Below, piece after piece: positions 57,191 through 64,000 of a stretch of DNA of 64,000 bases (position 1 is its first letter; each line of letters opens with the position of its first letter). Source of the DNA: Pseudorasbora parva (taxonomy: Eukaryota > Chordata > Actinopteri > Cypriniformes > Gobionidae); contig NC_090177.1 of the NCBI RefSeq assembly GCF_024679245.1, positions 40,539,303 to 40,603,302 of the forward strand, read 5' to 3'. Position numbers and translations under genes: made by a program. A model generated the notes under the pieces. It saw only the letters and a list, made by a program, of their open reading frames with translations, did not search any database and was not told where the DNA came from.

Positions 57191-60154
57191 CTATGTGTAT
57201 GCCATAGTAAAGAGATGTGTTTTTAGTCTAGATTTAAACTGACAGAGTGTGTCTGCTTCCCGAACAATGCTAGGAAGACTATTCCACAATTTAGGAGCTA
57301 AATAGGAAAATGATCGACCGCCTGCAGTTGATTTAGATATTCTAGGTATTATCAACTGGCCAGAGTTTTGAGACCGCAATCGACGTGATGGGGTATAATG
57401 CGTTAAGAGCTCGCTTAAGTACCGGGGAGCTAAACTATTTAGTGCTTTGTAAGTAATAAGCAAGATTTTAAAATGTATGCGATGTTTAATAGGGAGCCAG
57501 TGCAGTGTTGACAGAACTGGACTAATATGATCATACTTCCTGGTTCTAGTAAGAACTCTAGCTGCTGCGTTTTGGACCAGCTGGAGTTTGTTTATTAAGC
57601 GAGCAGGGCAACCACCCAGTAGAGCATTACAATAATCTAGCCTTGAGCTCATGAACGCATGTACTAACTGTTCAGCATTTTGCATTGAAAGCATGTGCCG
57701 TAATTTAGATATATTTTTAAGATGATAGAATGCGGTTTTACAGATGCTAGAAACGTGGCTTTCAAATGAAAGATTGGTATCAAAGAGCACACCCAGGTTC
57801 CTCACTGACGACGAGGGCTTGATAGAGCAGTCATCAAGTGTTAGACAGTATTCTCGGTTACTACTTGTGGAGCTTTTCTGTCCAATAATTAAAAATTCAG
57901 TTTTATCTGAATTAAGTTGCAGAAAATTACTATTCATCCAATTTTTTATATCAGCTATGCATTCTGTTAATCTTGTGAATTGGTAGGTTTCGTCAGGGCG
58001 TGAGGAAATATAGAGCTGAGTATCGTCAGCATAACAATGAAAACTAACGCCATGCTTCTTAATGATATCTCCCAGTGGTAGCATATACAGGGTGAAAAGC
58101 AACGGTCCTAACACTGAGCCTTGCGGTACCCCATACTGAACTTGTGATCGGTGTGACATCTCTTCATTTACTGCTACAAACTGATAACGGTCAGATAAGT
58201 ACGATTTAAACCATGCCAAAGCAGTTCCACTAACGCCAACATAATTTTCGATTCTATTCAGAAGAATATTGTGATCAATAGTATCAAATGCAGCGCTAAG
58301 ATCGAGTAACACTAATAGAGAGATACAACCACGATCAGATGATAAGAGTAAATCATTTGTAACTCTAATTAGAGCAGTCTCAGTGCTATGATACGGTCTA
58401 AATCCTGACTGGAAATCCTCACATATACCATTTCTTTCTAAAAAAGAACATAATTGTGAAGACACGGCCTTTTCTAGTATTTTTGATAGAAACGGTAGAT
58501 TCGAGATTGGCCTGTAATTGACTAATTCATTAGGATCAAGTTGCGTTTTTTTAATAAGTGGTTTAATTATAGCCAACTTAAAAGTTTTCGGTACATATCC
58601 TAATGTCAAAGATGAATTAATGATATTAAGCAGAGGATCTATGACCTCTGGAAGTATCTCTTTTAATAGCCTAGTCGGTATAGGGTCAAGCATACATGTT
58701 GTTGATTTTGATGATTTTACAAGTTTAGCCAGTTCTTCTCCTCCTATAGTAGTGAATGAGTGTAATTTTTCCTCAGTGACCCTGCAGTGCTCTGTCTGAA
58801 GTGATACTGTAATAGACGGCTGCATGGTTATAATTTTATTCCTAATATTATCAATCTTACTAGTAAAGAAGTTCATAAAGTCATCACTGCTGTGTTGTTT
58901 ACAAACATCAGAAGCTGAAGCTTTATTTTTTGATAATTTAGCCACTGTATCGAATAAAAACTTAGGGTTGTGTTTGTTTTCTTCTAAAAGAGTTGAGAAA
59001 TAAGCAGATCTAGCAGTTTTTATGGCCTTTCTGTATGCAATCATGCTCTCTTTCCACAAATTGCGAAAAACCTCTAGTTTTGTTTTCTTCCAGCTGCGCT
59101 CCATTTTTCTGGCTGCTGTTTTAAGGGCCCGAGTGTGCTCGTTGTACCACGGCGTTGGATTATTTGCTTTAATCTTCTTTAAGCGCCGAGGAGCAACTAT
59201 GTCTAAAGTGCTAGTAAGGAGAGAGTCAATAGTTTCGGTTGCAGCATCAAGTTCATCTTGGCTATCTGTAATGCTGAGGAGATGGAACTGATGAGGAAGA
59301 TTATGTACAAAGCAATCTTTAGTCGCAGCGGTTATCGTCCTGCCATATTTGAAGCGAGGGGATGGCTTTGCAGCCTTAGGTAAATTAAGTATACATGATA
59401 TTAGGTAATGATCTGAGATGTCATCGCTCTGCTGCAGAATTTTAACAGTATCAACATTTATTCCATGTGACATTATTAGATCTAAAGTATGATTAAGGCG
59501 ATGAGTGGGTCCCGATACGTGTTGTCTAACTCCAATAGAGTTTAGAATGTCTCTAAATGCCAATCCCAATGCGTCTTTTTCATTGTCTACGTGGATATTA
59601 AAATCCCCAACAATTAGTACTTTATCTACAGCTAATACTAACTCCGATACAAAACCAGCAAATTCTTTGATAAAGTCTGTATTGTGCCCTGGTGGCCTGT
59701 AGACAGTAGCCAACACAAATGTCAAACGGGATTTATCATTTACACTACACAGTGTTACATAAAGCACCAAAACTTCAAAGGAATTATATTTGAAACTACA
59801 CTTCTGAGTAATACTGAAAATATTATTATAAATTACAGCCACACCTCCCCCTTTACCTTTCAGACGTGGCTCATGTTTGTAACAATAATCTCGGGGGGTG
59901 CACTCATTTAAAGTAATGTAATCGTCAGGTTTTAGCCAGGTTTCTGTCAAACACAGCACATCTAAGTTATGATCTATAATCATATCATTGACAACAAGCG
60001 TTTTTGGCGAAAGGGATCGAATATTCAGCAACCCAAGCTTTATCAATTGTTCATCCGTATTATATCTGTTGTTTATTTGTTGGACATCAATTAAATTTTT
60101 ACTGTTAAATGGTTTTGATGGTTTTTTGTATTTACTAATTCGGGGAACAGACAC
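57191..60154 (-). CDS. LINE 2 ORF2: AP-like endonuclease plus reverse transcriptase, 987 aa
   Basis: Residues 40-255 form an AP-like endonuclease with N44 (LLNIRS), E71 (TETW), D184 (GDFN) and D248/H249 (SDH). Residues about 510-790 form the reverse transcriptase: YRPIS 547-551, SGFRPYHSTETA, LDLSAAFDTIDH with D618, YGVPQGSVLGP, and YADD 708-711. The C-terminal block (SSRLDYCNAL, LHWLPIK, LWNSLPS) is shared with LINE 1, but overall the two proteins are clearly diverged families of one clade. The start MSVPRISKYK is the first Met; LGLLNIRSL follows 40 residues later. All catalytic motifs are intact. Confidence 0.93.
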   Translation of the reverse strand: MSVPRISKYKKPSKPFNSKNLIDVQQINNRYNTDEQLIKLGLLNIRSLSPKTLVVNDMIIDHNLDVLCLTETWLKPDDYITLNECTPRDYCYKHEPRLKGKGGGVAVIYNNIFSITQKCSFKYNSFEVLVLYVTLCSVNDKSRLTFVLATVYRPPGHNTDFIKEFAGFVSELVLAVDKVLIVGDFNIHVDNEKDALGLAFRDILNSIGVRQHVSGPTHRLNHTLDLIMSHGINVDTVKILQQSDDISDHYLISCILNLPKAAKPSPRFKYGRTITAATKDCFVHNLPHQFHLLSITDSQDELDAATETIDSLLTSTLDIVAPRRLKKIKANNPTPWYNEHTRALKTAARKMERSWKKTKLEVFRNLWKESMIAYRKAIKTARSAYFSTLLEENKHNPKFLFDTVAKLSKNKASASDVCKQHSSDDFMNFFTSKIDNIRNKIITMQPSITVSLQTEHCRVTEEKLHSFTTIGGEELAKLVKSSKSTTCMLDPIPTRLLKEILPEVIDPLLNIINSSLTLGYVPKTFKLAIIKPLIKKTQLDPNELVNYRPISNLPFLSKILEKAVSSQLCSFLERNGICEDFQSGFRPYHSTETALIRVTNDLLLSSDRGCISLLVLLDLSAAFDTIDHNILLNRIENYVGVSGTALAWFKSYLSDRYQFVAVNEEMSHRSQVQYGVPQGSVLGPLLFTLYMLPLGDIIKKHGVSFHCYADDTQLYISSRPDETYQFTRLTECIADIKNWMNSNFLQLNSDKTEFLIIGQKSSTSSNREYCLTLDDCSIKPSSSVRNLGVLFDTNLSFESHVSSICKTAFYHLKNISKLRHMLSMQNAEQLVHAFMSSRLDYCNALLGGCPARLINKLQLVQNAAARVLTRTRKYDHISPVLSTLHWLPIKHRIHFKILLITYKALNSLAPRYLSELLTHYTPSRRLRSQNSGQLIIPRISKSTAGGRSFSYLAPKLWNSLPSIVREADTLCQFKSRLKTHLFTMAYT

Positions 60155-60286
60155 AGTCTCTATATGATAATATCTAGGTGAAAGAGTCTCTATGTGCTGG
60201 GATTTAGCTGACTTTGGTGACGTGAGACAGCTAGCAGACGGTTGGTTTAGCCAGTTTGTCTGCTTCCTGACCTGGGCCCCAGTGAG

Positions 60287-60880
60287 TCAAGGTTTAGCTC
60301 TAAGACTATGTGCCAAATTACTAGAGAGAAGAGCAGCACCAGCCCAGGAGGGATGAATGCCGTCCATCTTCAACAGGTCAGGTCTGCCCCAAAAACTTTT
60401 CCAATTGTCTATGAACCCTATGTTATTTTGCAGACACCACTTAGACAACCAGCCATTGAGTGATGATAATCTGCTAACTATTTCATCACTCCTTTTCGCT
60501 GGGAGAGGACCAGAGAAATATACGGCTTTTGACATCGTACTTGCGAGTTTACACACCTCTTTAATGTTAATTTTGGTGATCTCCGACTGGCGAAGTCGAA
60601 CATCATTAGTGCCAACGTGAATAATAATCTTAGAGAATTTACGATTAGCTTTAGCCAGCACTTTTAAATTTGCTTTGATGTCAGGCGCTCTGGCTCCCGG
60701 TAAACATGTGACTATGGTGGCTGGTGTCTCTATTTTCACATTCCGTGTAATAGAATCGCCAATAACTAGGGCACTTTCAACAGGATCCTCAGTGGGTGCG
60801 TCACTGAGTGGGGAGAACCTGTTTGATGTTCTAATCGGAACGGAAGAGTGGTTTTTTGATCCGCGACTATGCTTTCTCAT
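60287..60880 (-). CDS. LINE 2 ORF1: SGNH-type esterase-like protein
   Basis: From the Met at 60880 (MRKHSRGSKNHS) the protein has about 197 residues. It carries an SGNH-hydrolase pattern: GDSITRNV with the nucleophile Ser, GTND with Asn, and DGIHPSWAG with Asp and His. The open frame extends upstream to 61174, but that part includes an Arg-Thr repeat made by a (CCTCGT)n tract and looks like 5'UTR. Esterase domains in ORF1 are known for CR1-like non-LTR elements. The role is not settled; lipid or membrane interaction has been suggested. The stop lies 132 bases before ORF2. Confidence 0.85.
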   Translation of the reverse strand: MRKHSRGSKNHSSVPIRTSNRFSPLSDAPTEDPVESALVIGDSITRNVKIETPATIVTCLPGARAPDIKANLKVLAKANRKFSKIIIHVGTNDVRLRQSEITKINIKEVCKLASTMSKAVYFSGPLPAKRSDEIVSRLSSLNGWLSKWCLQNNIGFIDNWKSFWGRPDLLKMDGIHPSWAGAALLSSNLAHSLRAKP

Positions 60881-61180
60881 CGTCACCCAGCCCTGCTGCG
60901 CGGGCTCAGCCGGAACCAAACAATGAGTGTTCACTAAGCTAGTCGCATCCAAAGCAGTATCTTTATATAAGCAGCACAGCTTGAACCTCAGATTGCATAA
61001 CCTCGTCCTCGTCCTCGTCCTAAAATATCCTCCCCAGGGCCCACGTCTCCCCACTATCATAACACAAACCCATGACGAGACATTACAGGCTAGCAGATGC
61101 TGTGATAAAATACAGGTAGTACATAACCTAGTACTGGCATCTGATTTATAATTGATAGGTTTTTTTAGCAGCAAGTAAAA

Positions 61181-61844
61181 GGCCTTTTAGAGTAATTAAA
61201 AGCTTGTGGTTGAGGTGTCTTTATATGCATACAAATATGATAATCAGGCTTCTGAGGAAGGCTTATTTGTTCTCCCCAATCTCCCCAATCATCATTGCAT
61301 TGCACTGCATTATATGTTGTATTATATATGTTTTAAAGTTTAGTGTTCATCAGAGACCCTAGGACTTTTGTCGAACCACGAAAAACACAACAAATGGACT
61401 GGATTCGAGGAGTTTTATGCTTGAAATTAAAAAATCAGATCAATTTGACCCCCATAGGAATTAATTGAATGCGAGGTATGCGAAGAATGCTTCAGTATGC
61501 ATAGAAAAACCTAAAAATGCTCAAAAAAATAAAAAATAAATATTTTATAATGTCTGCATACTGAAGAAAAACTGACTTTAGGACCCAGCGGAGGAACTCA
61601 TATTCTCCATATTGAGCTATAAGGCCATCGAGTAGCAAGAGTCATAAAATATCATCATATATTATTATTTTTCTACAAGAGGTCAGCAAATACACCCAAT
61701 ATGAGATTGAGCTGAATTATGCATGACATTGTGAGTTATTTTGAATTGAAGTTGAAAGAATATGAAGAATGTGCTTTAATTATTAATATATAATTTATCA
61801 TTAAAATCTAGTTTAAAAGGTATTTTAAAAAAACTAAAATGAAA
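61181..61844. other. Intergenic stretch
   Basis: AT-rich, no feature recognised. Confidence 0.4.
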
Positions 61845-61848
61845 TTAA

Positions 61849-62030
61849 AGGGTTAGTTCACCCAAAAATGATAATTCTGTCATTAATTCCTCACCCTGAT
61901 GTGGTTGGACGCTCGTCAGACCTCCGTTCATCTTCAGACACAGATGAAGATATTAGTGTTGAAATCCGATGGCTCAGAAAGGCCTTCATTGACACCAATG
62001 TCATTTCCTCTCTCAAGACCCATAAAGGCT
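61849..62030. mobile_element. Truncated TTAA MITE, matches left end of the 34.1-kb element
   Basis: Starts AGGGTTAGTTCACCCAAAAA after TTAA (61845-61848) and runs GAAATCCGATGGCTCAGAAA to CTCAAGACCCATAAAGGC, as at 34200-34275; there it breaks off at the family C element. Confidence 0.8.
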
Positions 62031-63323
62031 AGCCTGACAAGCCAGACCCACATCAAGATGTTTGGTCTGGAAACTCACCATTGACAGCTCAATCCGAGGG
62101 GCGGATAAACGGCTGTCTGTCAAATTCCTCTGCACGCGATAGGATAGCGCTACACCAACCAGAGCAACGAAGGTGAAGCAGAGCTTGTTGATAGATTAAA
62201 CATTCACCGTATCCGGTCGACTAAACTCCGAACACATCTTCCCTTTTTAAGGAATGACTTCAGTGCCGCTCTTTGTTCTTTTCTCAGAGAAAAGCTTAAC
62301 TCCAATGCTGCATGCGTCCCAATTCGCCTACCTATACTACGTCCTAAATGTATGTACTCTTTTTATGAAGAAAAAGTATATACTTTTGAGTGTGTAGCAG
62401 AAAAGTATGCAAGCTTCGGGACTACTTCGCCATCTTTAACGGACTCTGTCGCTTAGTTACGTGCATCCCGTCACCGTTTATCTGCCCTGTCAATCATCGT
62501 CAGATTCGTCACAGTTCAAATCCTCCACCTTCAGTTTAATCTCCTGCCGTATCGGAGAGAAATGTAGCCGCTCGTTGATCTGCCGTGTGTGTCTTTAATG
62601 CAGAGACTCTCCTCATGTGTTTGCAGTTTAAATATAATGATGCTTTTAAAAGTTAATGGCCAAACGTGTCATTACAAAAGTGCTCAGTGCTGCTGCAGGT
62701 GAAATATAATGTGGACAACACTGAATAAATATATTTTTGTCAGGTTAACTTTTGATAGTTGGTCACTCAAACCCCTTTATCTAAACCGCTCTACTTAACT
62801 GTCGGACTCGCACATCCGTCATGTTTGTAGTTTTTTAACGCTTTTTATCCGCGTTTGTAGTTCTAATCGAATCCTCGTCCAACTCGCAGTGGGTTGTGGG
62901 TAATATCAGTCGTTAGAGTGCCCATCGATCCATACTGTGAATTCGGACCAGAAATAGTAAACCATCCGGGAATCTTTCGAATACTCTTTTCAACATACTA
63001 CGATTTGGGACAAACTAATTCTATTTTCGAATACTATTTAGGATGGATAGTATGCGAATTGGGACGCAGGGCAAGTCTTCCAGAGCCGCGGTCAAAGCTG
63101 ATTCGAAAGACCGCCGCCGTTCGCCAGTTTCTGTGTTTACTAGAAGCACGCAAACGCAACTCGGCCGTCGTCATTATGGCCCCGCCCACCGACTCTATAC
63201 ACGATGTGATTGGTCCAGCAAGAGTTAGGGGATTACAGCTCAGAAGGGTATCGAGAGTTGATAGACGACACTCGTGGGCAGATTAGATTTGCCGCCGCTA
63301 GGGTGCGTCTAGATTTCTAGGCT
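62031..63323. mobile_element. Family C element, split by a GTCCCAATTC MITE
   Basis: 62031-62305 and 63074-63323 match the uninterrupted inverted copy at 47006-47535. Ends AGCCTGACAAGCCAGACCC and AGCCTAGAAATCTAGACGC form a short TAGCCT inverted repeat. Non-coding. Confidence 0.8.
62306..63073. mobile_element. GTCCCAATTC MITE nested in family C
   Basis: Ends TGCATGCGTCCCAATTCGCC and, on the other strand, CCTGCGTCCCAATTCGCATA. Very similar to the MITE at 9406-10775 (GTATGCAAGCTTCGGGAC, AATGTAGCCGCTCGTTGATC, TGGCCAAACGTGTCATTA), but without the hAT insertion. Confidence 0.88.
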
Positions 63324-63670
63324 AGTTTACTTCACAACATTCCAAAACACAATACTGTACATTTTACTGCACTGCGTTTCATATTGAATATCATTTAATA
63401 CTTAATTACATAAAAAATGCAGTGCTGTATACTTTTACTCAAATTTAATTAAAAAGTAATTAAAATGTTACTTTAGTCGTAAGAAAGTACTATGTTAAAT
63501 GTAATTAAGAGTTAAAGGTAAAAAACAACAGCTAGTATGTATAAAATGTAGTGCAGTAAAAAGTATGACATTATATATTATGATTTGGAATGTAGTGAAG
63601 TAAAAGTTTGACAAAGAAAAACATGAGTTGACAAAAATTTACTTGAGTAGAAAGTAAAAATACTCCACTA
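63324..63670. other. AT-rich stretch
   Basis: Degenerate AAGTA/TTACTT-rich repeat sequence; no gene recognised. Confidence 0.4.
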
Positions 63671-63675
63671 CTGTC

Positions 63676-63850
63676 CACCTGAAGGGGACACTTTACTGTA
63701 ACAAGCACCGTCCTTCAGATGAGACGTTAAACCGAGGTCCTGACTTTCTGTGGTCATTAAAGACAGGACTGGATAATTTGACCTCCGAAGGTGTTGTGGC
63801 TTGTTTCCGTTGTGTTGTGGTTTAATTTAGTACGGCTGCACTACTGGGCC
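63676..63850. repeat. Fragment of a common fish interspersed repeat
   Basis: The block CTTCAGATGAGACGTTAAAC then CGAGGTCCTGACTTTCTGTG and GTCATTAAA is a widely repeated fish sequence, possibly SINE-derived from memory; class not certain. Confidence 0.45.
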
Positions 63851-63857
63851 ACCGTAG

Positions 63858-64000
63858 GGTTCTGATAGAAAGCTGTCAGAATACACAGAGCATCGCAGTT
63901 TGTTGCGTAAGGGGCGGCATAGCCGCAGAGCAGTCAGGGTGTCCATGCTGACCCCTGACCCCACCGAAAGCACCAACAGAGGCATGTGAGCATCAAAACT
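63858..64000 (+). pseudogene. Tc1-a transposase fragment, cut by window edge
   Basis: GATAGAAAGCTGTCAGAATA onward matches, in opposite orientation, 54665-54790 of the Tc1-a copy (DRKLSEYT then SLLR, VSMLTPDP). It begins abruptly, without a terminal repeat, and continues past the right edge. Confidence 0.85.

Larger units (their letters stand above)
56312..61180 (-). mobile_element. LINE 2: L2/CR1-clade retrotransposon with two intact ORFs
   Basis: About 4.9 kb on the minus strand. The 3' end carries an AAAAGCGCTATATAAATAAA terminus and a short (TTGA)n tail (plus strand 56313-56333). The 3'UTR is about 850 bases. ORF2 (60154-57191) and ORF1 (about 60880-60287) are both open, in the order ORF1-ORF2 on the element strand. 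The 5' edge was not located; it is probably between 61020 and 61200. Confidence 0.88.

Noticed and set aside
60881..61174. N-terminal extension of the LINE 2 esterase ORF
   Set aside because: Includes an Arg-Thr run from a (CCTCGT)n tract and is not esterase-like; the Met at 60880 is a better start, the rest probably 5'UTR.

Overview
The window looks like nuclear DNA of a cyprinid-type teleost fish. It carries two split vertebrate genes, both on the minus strand, in a background dominated by fish-type mobile DNA: Tc1-like remnants, hAT-type and TTAA-flanked non-autonomous elements, L2/CR1-clade LINEs and long (CA/GT)n tracts. No prokaryotic feature, CRISPR array or RNA gene was seen.

Gene 1 is ggt7 (gamma-glutamyltransferase 7). 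Eight coding exons lie between 18759 and 4967. All seven exon joins agree in phase and give the first 369 codons: cytosolic tail, one membrane anchor and the start of the GGT fold. The exons for the second half, including the autoprocessing threonine and small subunit, must lie beyond the left edge. Gene 2 is tp53inp2 (DOR). Three coding exons (42407-42284, 39578-39347, 34036-33772) join in phase to a complete 206-residue protein with an LC3-interacting WLLV motif. A non-coding first exon near 44.5 kb and a long 3'UTR down to about 29.8 kb are inferred. Both genes read right to left. In mammals the two are neighbours on one chromosome with NCOA6 between them; no NCOA6 exon was recognised here.

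Layout. 1-4.9 kb: mobile remnants and a 2.8-kb transposon filled by a 42-bp minisatellite. 4.9-18.8 kb: ggt7 exons with introns full of nested elements. 18.8-22.3 kb: ggt7 5' flank with a candidate NRF1-type promoter near 21.9 kb. 22.4-26 kb: an intact LINE inserted in a (TG)n tract. 26-29.7 kb: repeats. 29.8-44.9 kb: tp53inp2 with its 3'UTR, introns and promoter. 44.9-56 kb: intergenic MITEs, CA-rich DNA, a promoter-like GC-rich patch at 48.3 kb and two Tc1 elements, one joined into the other. 56.3-61.2 kb: a second LINE with both an esterase-type ORF1 and an intact endonuclease/RT ORF2. 61.2-64 kb: nested non-autonomous elements and another Tc1 fragment.

The host genes are ordinary and conserved. 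The striking content is the mobile DNA: two LINEs with uninterrupted coding regions, several nested insertions whose order can be read from target-site duplications, local duplications that preserve an empty insertion site, and a MITE that carries an inverted copy of its own family.
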